A stretch of 64,000 nucleotides of DNA from positions 1-64,000 of the forward strand of contig CAJULD010000012.1 of NCBI GenBank assembly GCA_910587505.1, read 5' to 3'. This DNA comes from an uncultured Oscillospiraceae bacterium (GTDB lineage Bacteria > Bacillota > Clostridia > Oscillospirales > Oscillospiraceae). The notes below the pieces were generated by a model. It was not told the origin of the DNA, did no database searches, and saw nothing but the letters and a program-made list of their open reading frames with translations. Shown piece after piece: positions 14,866 through 23,118 of this stretch. Made by a program: the position numbers and the translations under genes. The stretch's first letter is position 1. Each line of letters begins with the position of its first letter.

Positions 14866-15753
14866 ATGAAGAAAGTGGAAGACCTCGTTCCGGGGGATGT
14901 TTTGGTGCAGGACGGAGTGCGTTTTGTCGTGAAAGAGATAGCCCCGCTCCCCGATGGCAAAACGGCGGTGTATTTTGAGGATATGCCGGCCACCGAAGAA
15001 GTCACGGCATCTTTCCGAAAGCTGACGGAGGCCACCGGAGGGACTGGCCTCCTCCCGCCGGTGAGGGTAGAACAGACGGGATGGCAGAGCAGCAAGTTGA
15101 GGCAAGTGATGGCGCAGGAGTTTGAGAAAAGCATGAAATCGCATCCGAAAGGGGAAGGGAAAATGGAAGTGCGGGAGTGGATGTACATTGCCGTGGCCTG
15201 GGGCGGGAGGCTCCGGGGCAACATGGTGCCGAATAAGGCGTACCTGTATGAGCTGTACGCAGAAACGTTCGTCCAGTTTGATAGCAGGGAGTACGCCGAA
15301 GCCTTCATCGAGTGGGCTAAGACGAATATCGACCACTGGGGGCATGACCCGGTTGCCCTCCTCGATACGAGCGACCCGGAAGTCCGGGAGCGGTGGGCGG
15401 GCCACATGGCGAAGCAGGAGGCCGGCAGTAATCAGATCACGTTTGTTTCGGGATGGGACATGGGGGATGGCATAGCGCCGGGGCACCAGAAGGAGATCTT
15501 TGCTCCGGGCGAAATGCAGCTCGGGAGCATGAGGTGGTGGCGGAGAACGCCGATGCAGAAGGGGAAAATGGCCGAAGTGATCGTAGTGGTGGAAGGCGGC
15601 ATGGTCAGCGACGTTTTCTCCAACGTAGAAAACATCGTGGTTTCCGTTTTGGACACCGATACGGATGACTCTGAGCGAGAGTGCGAGATCAATGAGGGAA
15701 TAGCGGAACTCCAGGCCCGAATTGATGCGGGAGAGCTGAAAAGCATACTGTAG
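14866..15753 (+). CDS. hypothetical protein, two-part
   Basis: A 295-residue protein. The first ~55 residues (LVPGDVLVQDGVRFVVKEI) look like a small beta-barrel. A Pro/Gly linker follows, then a second domain with MYIAVAWGG and EYAEAFIEWAKTNIDHWG, and a C-terminal helix. The two halves may be a fusion. It closes the operon that began at 11,719; the stop is followed by a non-coding repeat segment. Confidence 0.5.
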   Translation: MKKVEDLVPGDVLVQDGVRFVVKEIAPLPDGKTAVYFEDMPATEEVTASFRKLTEATGGTGLLPPVRVEQTGWQSSKLRQVMAQEFEKSMKSHPKGEGKMEVREWMYIAVAWGGRLRGNMVPNKAYLYELYAETFVQFDSREYAEAFIEWAKTNIDHWGHDPVALLDTSDPEVRERWAGHMAKQEAGSNQITFVSGWDMGDGIAPGHQKEIFAPGEMQLGSMRWWRRTPMQKGKMAEVIVVVEGGMVSDVFSNVENIVVSVLDTDTDDSERECEINEGIAELQARIDAGELKSIL

Positions 15754-15889
15754 GCGCCGAAGACCCGAATATGGCCGTTCACACGGCATGACAGCAACCA
15801 ACCACCCAAAGGAGATTGCCAATCCAGATAGGCAGCCTCGCCGGAGTTTCAAAAAATCATCGAAAACATGGATTTTCTGAATTTCATCA
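15754..15889 (+). repeat. non-coding segment with a short repeat
   Basis: GCCGAAGACCCG (15,756-15,767) recurs at 25,635-25,646, in both cases directly after the last stop of an operon. No gene is seen; the remainder is A-rich and leads into promoter 4. Confidence 0.5.
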
Positions 15890-15917
15890 TTGACACGGGG
15901 GTTAGGTAATGTACGAT
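15890..15917 (+). promoter_or_regulatory. element-type promoter 4
   Basis: TTGACA, 16-base spacer CGGGGGTTAGGTAATG, TACGAT followed by AAGTT. The spacer keeps the GG-TTAGGT core in a diverged form. It drives 15,956 onward. Confidence 0.7.
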
Positions 15918-15955
15918 AAGTTTGTGGGATACCCGTAAAAAGGAGGAAAAATTCG

Positions 15956-16153
15956 ATGGCCCAAAATGCCAGGAAAAAGTACAAGGTGAGCTGCGGCGCA
16001 CTCGTTACCGTTTTCAGGAGGAGAACATTCCTCGTGGCAGCGGACTCAGCGGAGGCCGCAAGGGAAAAGGGCGAAAATATGTTCCGCAAAGTAGGGTGTG
16101 ATGCGGGATGGGACGTAGATAGCGTCGAAGTTGACGACATTGAGGAGGTGTAA
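15956..16153 (+). CDS. small protein, DpnD/PcfM-like pattern
   Basis: A 65-residue protein, KYKVSCGALVTVFRRRTFLV then AADSAEAAREKGENMF, which fits the strand-strand-helix pattern of DpnD/PcfM-type mini-proteins carried by mobile elements. The match is by pattern only. AAGGAGG precedes the start. Confidence 0.45.
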   Translation: MAQNARKKYKVSCGALVTVFRRRTFLVAADSAEAAREKGENMFRKVGCDAGWDVDSVEVDDIEEV

Positions 16154-16155
16154 AT

Positions 16156-16641
16156 ATGGCCGAGTTAAGAGACGAAGCGGTGAAAGTAGCCAACAGGTTG
16201 CACCAAGAAGACCGCATCGACTATGGCGAATACACAGTTCTCATGGACGGGCTGGGAGAAATCGACACCCTGCGATACCAGGACGAGGTTCTAGAGGAAC
16301 TGTGGGGCCAGTTCGCCGACATCCCCATGAACCCCAAAACGGAGTGTATTGAGGCCCCGTTCATGGGCTGGGGCGTTGGAACCAGCCGGGAAGAGATCTG
16401 GCACTGGTTTGATCGCCGGCACAGCAAGGGGGTTGGATACCTGCTGTACGGGGACGGCATCGACCGCACAGACCAGGTCGCCAAGCTGGTCTACTTGAAA
16501 CGGTTCTGCATCGAGTGCGAGTCCCAGACCTGCCAGTACAATCACGGCGGTGAGTGCCGGTTCGCTCTGGTTCATGAGAGGAAGCCCCGCATCACCGATG
16601 ATGACGGCTGCATCGACTACGACTATCAGGAGGGAGAGTAA
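16156..16641 (+). CDS. conserved phage hypothetical protein
   Basis: A 161-residue protein with FADIPMNPKTECIEAPF near residues 52-68, EEIWHWFDRRHSKGVGYLLYG near 80-100, and a C-terminal Cys group (CIECESQTCQYN, GECRF). This layout is common in Clostridia phages; its role is unknown. It starts two bases after the previous stop and overlaps mazF by one base, but it shows no antitoxin features. Confidence 0.6.
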   Translation: MAELRDEAVKVANRLHQEDRIDYGEYTVLMDGLGEIDTLRYQDEVLEELWGQFADIPMNPKTECIEAPFMGWGVGTSREEIWHWFDRRHSKGVGYLLYGDGIDRTDQVAKLVYLKRFCIECESQTCQYNHGGECRFALVHERKPRITDDDGCIDYDYQEGE

Positions 16642-17057
16642 TGGAAAACAAGATTAGGCGTGGCGACATCTACTACATCGACAAGTACCCGACCATCGGC
16701 TCGGAGCAACAGGCCGGGCGGCCGGCCATCATCGTATCGAACGAGAAGAACAACCAGCACTCGTCCACGGTCGAGGTGGTCTACCTCACCACCCAGCCGA
16801 AGGCGGATCTGCCGACGCACGTCACCATCAGTTCGGCACCCCGTGAGTCCATCGCCTTGTGCGAACAGGTCACATCCGTCAGCGTCGACAGGATCGGCGA
16901 TAAGATGGGCAGACTGAGCGACCGGGAAATGACCCAAGTCGACATCGCCCTGCTTGTCTCCCTTGACCTGACGATGGGAGAAACAGGAAAAACTGCGGGG
17001 GGGGGCACTCTAAACCAGATAAAAAGGTGGATACCCACCAGCCGGATGGTGGCGTGA
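16641..17057 (+). CDS. MazF/PemK-family toxin, C-terminus altered at a poly-G tract
   Basis: A 138-residue MazF-like endoribonuclease: RRGDIYYID (residues 5-13), GRPAIIVSNEKNNQ, VVYLTTQPK, then ALCEQVTSVSVDRI near 73-86. MazF cleaves mRNA at short motifs. No MazE-type antitoxin adjoins it. A run of 9 G (16,997-17,005) lies near residue 120. Read with 10 G, the frame continues to 17,143 and ends ALTAERDTYRAMYESLLERV, a coiled-coil tail typical of this MazF group, and then overlaps the next gene by ATGA. The present 9-G frame ends early, so this is either a switched, mutated or mis-sequenced gene. The toxin domain itself is intact. Confidence 0.82.
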   Translation: MENKIRRGDIYYIDKYPTIGSEQQAGRPAIIVSNEKNNQHSSTVEVVYLTTQPKADLPTHVTISSAPRESIALCEQVTSVSVDRIGDKMGRLSDREMTQVDIALLVSLDLTMGETGKTAGGGTLNQIKRWIPTSRMVA

Positions 17058-17139
17058 TTATTGCCCTCACGGCGGAGCGAGATACTTACAGGGCGATGTA
17101 CGAGTCGCTCCTGGAGAGGGTTTTGAGAGGAGTGAAAGC

Positions 17140-17391
17140 ATGATTAAGGCGGAAGCCGAGAAGACCCTAAAGGAGATGCTGGAGACCGACAGCCTTGGCA
17201 TCCTCGACAGCATGAGCGATGAGCAGATCACAGCTTTGAATATGGCCTACCAAGCACTGAAGACCCCGGAGTGCATGACCTGCGGCTGGTGCCAACGTTT
17301 TGCAGACGAAACTGCTGAGGGTGATGGGTGGTGCGAGCAGCACGACCGGAGAGCGATGTGTAACGATCCCGCCTGCGGATACTATGAGTAG
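17140..17391 (+). CDS. Cys-rich small protein
   Basis: An 83-residue protein: N-terminal helix, then CMTCGWCQRF, GWCEQH, and MCNDPACGYYE, six or seven cysteines likely to bind zinc. The ATG at 17,140 overlaps the TGA that would end the extended MazF frame. Function unknown. Confidence 0.55.
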   Translation: MIKAEAEKTLKEMLETDSLGILDSMSDEQITALNMAYQALKTPECMTCGWCQRFADETAEGDGWCEQHDRRAMCNDPACGYYE

Positions 17392-17403
17392 GAGGGGCAG
17401 ACG

Positions 17404-17724
17404 ATGAAAAACAGAATAACGGTCAGGCACGGTATGTTGGAGGATCTGGTGGCCTACCTGGCCCAGAGCGGCTGGAAGCTGGAGGATACAAAGGGGAAGT
17501 ATGAAGTCCTGCGGGCAAGGCTCCCTGGGCGGCCCCAGCCGCTACTCGTACATGACCGTACCAGCGGAGGGTGCGGATACAGCATCGACGAGAGGGACAT
17601 GAAGGTGTACCGGGGCTGGAAGAGGAACCGGAGAAAACGTGGGGTTGACCCGAGCTGGCCCACGGAGGAAGAACGGAGGAAATACTGGGATGGACGCAGA
17701 GCGGATGGACGGAAGATGTCATAA
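17404..17724 (+). CDS. basic hypothetical protein
   Basis: A 106-residue protein, very basic toward the end (RGWKRNRRKRGVDP), with LLVHDRTSGGCGYSID in the middle. The charge suits nucleic-acid binding. AGGAGG precedes the ATG by 9 bases. It overlaps the next gene by 35 bases. Confidence 0.55.
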   Translation: MKNRITVRHGMLEDLVAYLAQSGWKLEDTKGKYEVLRARLPGRPQPLLVHDRTSGGCGYSIDERDMKVYRGWKRNRRKRGVDPSWPTEEERRKYWDGRRADGRKMS

Positions 17725-18094
17725 TAGCGGATATGGACTCCACTCGAAATTCGACATCCAGAAGCACAAAGCCACGTTCGTTGGATACCTGGAGGTCATC
17801 ATAGATGAAAATGGGACAGTAATGTACGCAGTCCCGTCCCGCCAGGAGAAAGCGATTGCCCTTGCGGAAGAAAAGCTGGGAAAGACTCGGAAGGAAATTT
17901 CCGATATGTGCCCCAGAGAGTTCTACTTCGACTATCTGAACTGGCTGCTGTCCCTAACCGGGGCGATAGCAGTATGGAACGATGACGTATCCGCCCCAGC
18001 AATAACGGTGAAGCAGGCCGCCGTCCTCCGGGCACTGAAGCTGAATGGGCTGTATAAAGGGAAAATTCCGAAGATTATGCCACAAGATTTGTGA
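17690..18094 (+). CDS. conserved phage hypothetical protein
   Basis: A 134-residue protein with FVGYLEVIIDENGTVMYAVPS near residues 31-51, YFDYLNWLLSLTGAIAVWND near 79-98, and LRALKLNGLYKGKIP at the end. This arrangement recurs in Clostridia phages; it has no assigned role. The ATG at 17,690 follows GGAGG; 17,705 is an alternative. Confidence 0.6.
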   Translation: MDAERMDGRCHNSGYGLHSKFDIQKHKATFVGYLEVIIDENGTVMYAVPSRQEKAIALAEEKLGKTRKEISDMCPREFYFDYLNWLLSLTGAIAVWNDDVSAPAITVKQAAVLRALKLNGLYKGKIPKIMPQDL

Positions 18095-18104
18095 GGATAA
18101 ACGC

Positions 18105-18683
18105 ATGAGCGATTTTCAGAAAAATGTTGACGCAATCTCCGTTTCGATGTATGATGTGGAAAAAGACATCACATTGGACGGAGGCGAGATGATGACATCG
18201 AAAGATTTGCTGGCCGCTTCGCTGAAAGCAACAGGGAAATCCCAGGCTGAAGGTGCCAGGCTCATAGGCTGCACCCCACAATGGCTGAGTGCCAGGCTCG
18301 TCCGTAATTCGCTCCGGGCCGACGAGTTTCTGAACCTGCTGGACAAGCTCGGGATAGACGTTACCTTGACTGTCAGGGAAACTGGGCAGCCCGTCAAAGA
18401 ACGGATCAAAGGAGCCGGTCGGAGGGTTCGGAAAATGGTGAACCGTGTGATATACGACACGGAGGCCAGCAATGCGCTCTCCAACAACTTCTGGCGGGAC
18501 GGGGTGAATGAGTACACAGACGGCCGAGCCATGGAGCTGTACATCGACTCAGACGGAAGGTACTTCTTTGCAGAGTACACCATGGACGGAGCTGGTGACC
18601 GGATAACTCCGGCATCCGCCGAAGAGGCGGCCACGTTCATCGCCAAACACGGCACAGAGATCCAGAAGGCGCCAACTGAATAG
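18105..18683 (+). CDS. HTH regulator with extra C-terminal domain
   Basis: A 192-residue protein. Residues ~28-85 form an HTH (SKDLLAASLKATGKSQAEGA, RLIGCTPQWLSARLVRNSLR, FLNLLDKLGIDVTLTV). The C-terminal ~90 residues contain MELYIDSDGRYFFAEYTMDG and may sense a ligand or partner. The last gene of its operon, followed by a strong terminator. It could be the regulator acting on the repeated operators, or a relative of it. Confidence 0.62.
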   Translation: MSDFQKNVDAISVSMYDVEKDITLDGGEMMTSKDLLAASLKATGKSQAEGARLIGCTPQWLSARLVRNSLRADEFLNLLDKLGIDVTLTVRETGQPVKERIKGAGRRVRKMVNRVIYDTEASNALSNNFWRDGVNEYTDGRAMELYIDSDGRYFFAEYTMDGAGDRITPASAEEAATFIAKHGTEIQKAPTE

Positions 18684-18688
18684 GACGG

Positions 18689-18725
18689 AAACTCTCCCTC
18701 TCGGCTTTGGCCGGGAGGGAGTTTT
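18689..18725 (+). terminator. Rho-independent terminator
   Basis: AAACTCTCCCTCTCGGC and GCCGGGAGGGAGTTTT form a long stem with a TTTG loop and a T-rich 3' arm, directly after the HTH gene. Confidence 0.9.
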
Positions 18726-19045
18726 GCTTTATATACATCTTGCACAAAAACAAGGTCATATATTTGACAAAATGTTCTCACGAAGTTCTGCGGGCTTTCA
18801 GATATACTTATACCCCTGGCCGGAAAACCCCGGCAAAAAGCTCTAAAAGGCAAATACGAGCAAATCTGCATAAGTAAAGATTTTAGAAAAAATTTTTGAA
18901 AATCATGAAAAATAACTTGACTTTACCGGTCGGTAATGTATAGTAAAGTTACGGCAACAAACACCCAAACCACCGGGCGGGAGTAGCCGGAGCAACAGTT
19001 CTGGAAAGCTCCGACCGGGAGGCAGATAGTTAGGAGGAATAGAAG
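18726..19045 (+). promoter_or_regulatory. long gene-free stretch holding promoter 5
   Basis: No ORF is supported in this 320-base gap. The first half is A+T-rich with no clear structure; the second half has TTGACT (18,917-18,922), a 16-base spacer TTACCGGTCGGTAATG and TATAGT (18,939-18,944) followed by AAAGTT. Here the TTACC-N4-GGTAA palindrome lies inside the spacer (18,923-18,936), so a bound protein would directly exclude RNA polymerase. A 100-base untranslated leader follows to the start at 19,046. Confidence 0.75.
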
Positions 19046-19543
19046 ATGTTATACGAAGAGTTCCTGAACGGCACTGGAGCGGTCGACAACCAGGCTTCCT
19101 ACAATGAGTACAAGCGGGTGGAAGCCTTCTACATGGCCTGCGATGCGATGACCAAAGAAGATGTCTACCGGATGGCAAAGGTGGAGACGGTGGCCCAGCA
19201 CGAGGCAAAGATGAAGAAGGCCCGCAAGGCGGAGTTGGAGTGGGTGACGGAGAACATCATCCCCGCAGCGGCCTTCATCCGGGGGATGTCCGAAAAGCAG
19301 GACTACTTCCGCAAGAACTTCACCTACACTTCCGACTGCGGCAACATCTTCGAGATCCGGGAGGTCAAGGAGATCAACGGGCGGTCTGTGGTACTGTACG
19401 AGTTCTGGGCCAACGGGAAGAAGCTCGACACCAGCGGATGCGGATACGGGCTTCTTCCGAGCGCCGAGTTCCCCAGCTATCGGGCTGACTGGCACGACAA
19501 GAGCTTGAAAGAGCTGGAAGACCTGTTCGGCTACATCGCCTGA
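19046..19543 (+). CDS. hypothetical protein
   Basis: A 165-residue protein: long N-terminal helical part (EYKRVEAFYMACDAMTKEDV, HEAKMKKARKAELEW), then a beta-rich domain (GNIFEIREVKEINGRSVVLY). No known motif. First gene behind promoter 5, with TTAGGAGG before its ATG, so it is probably well expressed. Confidence 0.55.
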   Translation: MLYEEFLNGTGAVDNQASYNEYKRVEAFYMACDAMTKEDVYRMAKVETVAQHEAKMKKARKAELEWVTENIIPAAAFIRGMSEKQDYFRKNFTYTSDCGNIFEIREVKEINGRSVVLYEFWANGKKLDTSGCGYGLLPSAEFPSYRADWHDKSLKELEDLFGYIA

Positions 19544-19555
19544 AAGGAGAGAGAA

Positions 19556-19732
19556 ATGGAGATTGTGGTGATCCTGGAAGGAGTCTGCGGTGAGGTTCGC
19601 AGGCTCAAAGCAAAACCGGACACGACCCTCGACGATGCCATGGGCTTTGCTGAGGAGGCGGTTTGCAACGGAATGTATATGAGGGCGTCCGTTGAGGTGG
19701 ACGGAGAAAACTACTGCGATTACGAGGTGTGA
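19556..19732 (+). CDS. small hypothetical protein
   Basis: A 58-residue protein, MEIVVILEGVCGEVRRLKAK and a C-terminal SVEVDGENYCDYEV, with AAAGGAGAG upstream. Strand-helix-strand pattern. Function unknown. Confidence 0.5.
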   Translation: MEIVVILEGVCGEVRRLKAKPDTTLDDAMGFAEEAVCNGMYMRASVEVDGENYCDYEV

Positions 19733-19735
19733 CAG

Positions 19736-19918
19736 ATGAAAGTGGAACTTAACGAAGACCAGATTGGCCTCATTCTGGATGGGCTGAACGCATTGTCCGA
19801 GGCCGCAGAGAGTGAGAACAGGGTCACCAGAGACCCCGAGATCCTGGAGGGCAACGACGCCATCATCAGGGATGCGGCGGAGTTGTATGAGTACATCGCC
19901 AACTACAAGGAGGGGTAA
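19736..19918 (+). CDS. small acidic protein
   Basis: A 60-residue acidic, helical protein (KVELNEDQIGLILDGLNALS onward), starting 4 bases after the previous stop. Unknown function. Confidence 0.5.
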   Translation: MKVELNEDQIGLILDGLNALSEAAESENRVTRDPEILEGNDAIIRDAAELYEYIANYKEG

Positions 19919-19922
19919 AGAT

Positions 19923-20471
19923 ATGCTTAGAAAAGGAATGACCATTCGGGAAGCGGCCGAGGAGTGGGTTAGGGAGTTCAACGCCATCCCGCAGGACATG
20001 ATCGAGAAGCTCCGGGGACTGGAACCGGATAGGTGGCACGAGGTAACCGCACCGGCGGCCGGAAGGCCCGTGTACATTTACGACCTGCCCGAGGACTGCG
20101 ACAGCCTGGAACACGCCGGCAAAATCGTCGGGTACAACGAGGAAGAGGAAGCCTGGGAGGTGGAACTGGGCGATGGCACCAAGATCCAAGCGGAAGAGGA
20201 CAACATGGAGGTCGACTACGACGGGAGCCTCCCGATGTGGGGGACGATGTGGAGTTTCGGTGATCCGTGCGATGACCATTGGCTGGAGGATATGGGTGGG
20301 GTCAGGATCATGTCCGAGTGCGGTTTCCGGGTCTACCTGAGCGACGACTACGGCTACTACTTCGGCATCGACGGCGCAGGGTACAGCTTCTACGAGGAAC
20401 ACTGGATTCCGCTGTACCGGGCCAGGGGCCTCCAGTGGCATGACCCGGAGGCCGAGAAGAAGGTGGGATGA
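19923..20471 (+). CDS. acidic hypothetical protein
   Basis: A 182-residue protein: TIREAAEEWVREFNAIP at the N-terminus, a small beta part (GRPVYIYDLPE, WEVELGDGTKIQ), and an aromatic acidic C-terminal half (YLSDDYGYYFGIDGAGYSFY). It appears in phages of gut Clostridia but is uncharacterised. It overlaps the next gene by 4 bases. Confidence 0.58.
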   Translation: MLRKGMTIREAAEEWVREFNAIPQDMIEKLRGLEPDRWHEVTAPAAGRPVYIYDLPEDCDSLEHAGKIVGYNEEEEAWEVELGDGTKIQAEEDNMEVDYDGSLPMWGTMWSFGDPCDDHWLEDMGGVRIMSECGFRVYLSDDYGYYFGIDGAGYSFYEEHWIPLYRARGLQWHDPEAEKKVG

Positions 20472-20722
20472 TGACACTAATGGAGCGGCTACTGGCCGCC
20501 GGTTATCCGAGAGACCAGATGTTCAGCCACGAGTCTGACCTGTACATCTTCGTTACTCCGCTCACGATGCTGGTGGTAGAGGCGTGGTGCAAGGAGAACG
20601 GCTATTCTCGGTCTTGGCACTGTCCGATGTTCCGGGACGAAGTTACCGGGAAACCCATGTATGACTGTGCTTTCCAGTACGTTGACTACTGGAAAGACAA
20701 AGAAGGAGAAAAGGTGACATGA
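20468..20722 (+). CDS. hypothetical protein
   Basis: An 84-residue protein (LMERLLAAGYPRDQMFSHES, FVTPLTMLVVEAWCKENGYS) with an N-terminal helix and a mixed core. ATGATG start overlapping the previous stop. Function unknown. Confidence 0.52.
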   Translation: MMTLMERLLAAGYPRDQMFSHESDLYIFVTPLTMLVVEAWCKENGYSRSWHCPMFRDEVTGKPMYDCAFQYVDYWKDKEGEKVT

Positions 20723-20877
20723 AAGTGTATGTCGTTTGCGGCGGGTGTTCGGGAGACCAACACATCATTGCCGTATGTAAGACCCCAGAGCTGGCAGACC
20801 ATCGGTGTACGATTGAGAACCAAAAATGCCGTGGTCTGGGTGCCGTCTACGAGGAGTGGACTGTGGAAGAGAGGTGA
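20719..20877 (+). CDS. Cys-rich mini-protein
   Basis: A 52-residue protein starting MKVYVVCGGCSGDQHIIAVC with further cysteines at HRC and QKC, a likely zinc ribbon. Overlaps the previous gene by 4 bases (ATGA). Preceded by AAGGAG. Confidence 0.5.
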   Translation: MKVYVVCGGCSGDQHIIAVCKTPELADHRCTIENQKCRGLGAVYEEWTVEER

Positions 20878-20882
20878 TAACG

Positions 20883-21125
20883 GTGGTGACCTTGAAAGAA
20901 GCGTTCAGGCTGTGCAGGGTAGACGACCGGCAAGTCATCCACCTGTGCGACAGCGTGGAGCAGGCACAGATGTGGAGCTGGCCTATGACCGGCAAAGAAG
21001 TCAGGGAGAAGTACGATATGAAGCATACGATGGTGACTGCCATCTTTCCGCACTTCTGTATCGGTGAGTTCGAGGGCTTTACGTTCGTCATCACCAAGAA
21101 AGGCACTGGGCATGGACAGAGTTGA
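20883..21125 (+). CDS. hypothetical protein
   Basis: An 80-residue protein from GTG 20,883 (GTG 20,886 also possible). Contains LKEAFRLCRVDDRQVIHLCD and a basic C-terminus with FTFVITKKGTG. Overlaps the following gene by 14 bases. Function unknown. Confidence 0.48.
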   Translation: MVTLKEAFRLCRVDDRQVIHLCDSVEQAQMWSWPMTGKEVREKYDMKHTMVTAIFPHFCIGEFEGFTFVITKKGTGHGQS

Positions 21126-21741
21126 ATTGACCATCGAAGATGTGAACCGTCTGATTGAGTGGCGAGATGCTCACCCAACCGAGGTTCGGAGCCATCCGGC
21201 TCCGCTGAAGGCCGTGGAAATCAGGATCAAGGAGAACGGGTGGCGTATCAAGGGCATCCGTGAGGGAAACAGCCTCCGGCTCCACTTGAGCAAGGAGAAC
21301 CAGCAGTTTGGCAACTGTACGTTCATTCGGCGAACGGGTGGGATGTGGACATCCACAAAAAACCGCATGAGGGTCAGTGAGGATGATCTGCGGTCAGTTC
21401 TGACCGTCTACTGCTCACTCATGGCCCTGATGGTCTACGGCCAGGCGGAGGTGCCAGCAGAGCAGATACCAGAGAAGATGCGGGAGAGTGCCCGTAAAAA
21501 GCCCATAAATGGGCGCAAGCAGAAGAAACCGCCAAGAACCACATACATACTCAAGTCTGGCAACGGGGCGCTCATGGCCGTTCCAAGAGGCTCCCACGCA
21601 AGCCCTGGTGGTATCTTCTCTGTCCGGGGTCACTTCCGACACTACAAGAACGGCAAGGTTGTTTGGATCAGTGAGTACCGGAAAGGCGAGGGAAAGAAAA
21701 AGAAGAAGACCTACAAGATGGGAGGAAAACAAGATGGATAG
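21112..21741 (+). CDS. conserved phage hypothetical protein, basic C-terminus
   Basis: A 209-residue protein. The N-terminal ~120 residues are alpha/beta (VELTIEDVNRLIEWRDAHP); the C-terminal ~60 contain PRGSHASPGGIFSVRGHFRHY and end in a Lys-rich tail (GEGKKKKKTYKMGG). The SVRGHxRHYKxGKxVW motif occurs in many phage proteins of unknown role, probably nucleic-acid binding. Confidence 0.6.
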   Translation: MDRVELTIEDVNRLIEWRDAHPTEVRSHPAPLKAVEIRIKENGWRIKGIREGNSLRLHLSKENQQFGNCTFIRRTGGMWTSTKNRMRVSEDDLRSVLTVYCSLMALMVYGQAEVPAEQIPEKMRESARKKPINGRKQKKPPRTTYILKSGNGALMAVPRGSHASPGGIFSVRGHFRHYKNGKVVWISEYRKGEGKKKKKTYKMGGKQDG

Positions 21742-21970
21742 CAAGCGGAAGCTGATGGAACTGCTCGCCGTTGGTATGGCACTCGGTGAAGTGGCCGGCG
21801 GCAAGTACAATGGCCTCGGCATGAGGACACCAAAAGGAAAGCCGCAGCGAGGCCGCTTGGTCGGGTGCCACGTCTGCGGAGCGACCTGGGGGACGCTCTA
21901 TAAGGATGGAGACCAGAGGATCTGCGGGGAGTGCCGCAAGAAAAAGGAGGCTGAACAAAATGAGAAATGA
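21734..21970 (+). CDS. zinc-ribbon small protein
   Basis: A 78-residue protein with CHVCGATWGTLYKDGDQRIC and GECRKKKE, a two-CxxC zinc ribbon in a basic context. Starts inside the 3' end of the previous gene and overlaps the next by 11 bases. Confidence 0.58.
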   Translation: MDSKRKLMELLAVGMALGEVAGGKYNGLGMRTPKGKPQRGRLVGCHVCGATWGTLYKDGDQRICGECRKKKEAEQNEK

Positions 21971-22334
21971 AAAAGGAGAACCTGTTCTGACCGGAGAGAT
22001 GCTTGTCACTCTCCTACACAGTGAAGGCTATCACGCCGGCGCTCGACTGGTGGAGCGACTGATGGGAGGCATCAGCCGAGAGGCAGAAATGAAATACCTG
22101 CAAGCCTTCGCACAGCAGAGCGATTTCGGGCAGGAGTCTTGCAGGGAGCAATTACGAGCCATTTGGACGGCTTACTGCTTCCACCAAAGCCTTGATGTGG
22201 ATACCGCCGATTATGATAACGACCTCCTGGATCTGTGGAACCGCATCAGCAAAGCTGTCCACGCAGTCGTAGGCAACTCCGATTGGTCTCGCTACGATAA
22301 ATTTGACCATTATATGTGCGCCTATTTGGTGTAG
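21960..22334 (+). CDS. hypothetical protein
   Basis: A 124-residue, mostly helical protein (TGEMLVTLLHSEGYHAGARL, KYLQAFAQQSDFGQESCREQ). ATG 21,960 follows AAGGAGG. No motif recognised. Confidence 0.52.
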   Translation: MRNEKGEPVLTGEMLVTLLHSEGYHAGARLVERLMGGISREAEMKYLQAFAQQSDFGQESCREQLRAIWTAYCFHQSLDVDTADYDNDLLDLWNRISKAVHAVVGNSDWSRYDKFDHYMCAYLV

Positions 22335-22343
22335 GAGGAAAAG

Positions 22344-22787
22344 ATGATGAGCGCAAAAGATAGCCTGTTGCTGACCTTGCTTGGGTGCGGCACCCTCGAC
22401 TTGGAGATGCTGGAAGACATACACTACGATTTCGACGATGTCATCGACCGGTTGGATGGCTTGTCTATCCAGGAGGCGGGCTTCAACGGCCTGATGCGAG
22501 CGGTGGTTGATGTTGGCATCATCCACATTCAGGAGGCGCTGGAAGAAAAACTGGCCGAACTCCACGGATACCAGGATGAGGGTGTGATGACAGAGGGGGA
22601 CAAGCGGGAACTCCAAGCCTTGGAGCAGCTTGACCCTGACAGAGACATCCACAGTTATCACAACTGCTTGGATACGAGCGTCTGGTTCGAGAAGAACGGT
22701 TCCGCCTATCGGCGGTATCTGACAGAGGCTATCGACAGCTTCGAGGAGAATACCGACCTATATATTTCGGGGGGTGAGGCGGAATGA
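22344..22787 (+). CDS. acidic hypothetical protein
   Basis: A 147-residue acidic helical protein (LLLTLLGCGTLDLEMLEDIH, QEALEEKLAELHGYQDEG). ATGATG start after GTAGGAGG. Overlaps the next gene by 4 bases. Unknown role. Confidence 0.52.
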   Translation: MMSAKDSLLLTLLGCGTLDLEMLEDIHYDFDDVIDRLDGLSIQEAGFNGLMRAVVDVGIIHIQEALEEKLAELHGYQDEGVMTEGDKRELQALEQLDPDRDIHSYHNCLDTSVWFEKNGSAYRRYLTEAIDSFEENTDLYISGGEAE

Positions 22788-22954
22788 GTGAGGCGGAGTA
22801 TGAAAGGTTTGTAGCTGCCTGCGAAGACGGAACCCTCTGCGACACGAGATACTGCCCGTACATGAAGGGGGAAACGCCCCGGTTTGGAGCTTGCGAGGGT
22901 GACTTCTGCGAGGATGCATGGGAGAGTTATTGTGAGCTGAATGGGGAGAAATGA
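22784..22954 (+). CDS. Cys-rich mini-protein
   Basis: A 56-residue protein with seven cysteines in LCDTRYCPYMKGE and GACEGDFCEDAWESYC. Likely zinc-binding. It ends the operon that began at 19,046. Confidence 0.52.
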   Translation: MSEAEYERFVAACEDGTLCDTRYCPYMKGETPRFGACEGDFCEDAWESYCELNGEK

Positions 22955-23014
22955 TAGTCAATCATCGAAAACAAAGACGGTAAGAAAAACATTTGAATAA
23001 TCAGCATTTTCATA

Positions 23015-23071
23015 TTGACATAGGAGGCCGGTGTTGTATAGTAAAGTTACGATAACTTTACCAATCGGTAA
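23015..23071 (+). promoter_or_regulatory. element-type promoter 6 with operator
   Basis: TTGACA (23,015-23,020), spacer TAGGAGGCCGGTGTTG, TATAGT (23,037-23,042) followed by AAAGTTAC; the operator TTACC-AATC-GGTAA lies at 23,058-23,071, 16 bases after the -10. Same geometry as promoter 3. Confidence 0.8.
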
Positions 23072-23118
23072 CAGTCGGGAAAGAGCTGGAAACCCAATAC
23101 AGAACAGGAGGGCACCAA

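Noticed and set aside
14479..16140. 553-residue minus-strand frame
   Set aside because: It overlaps several coupled + strand genes and a promoter; its composition is that of a shadow frame.
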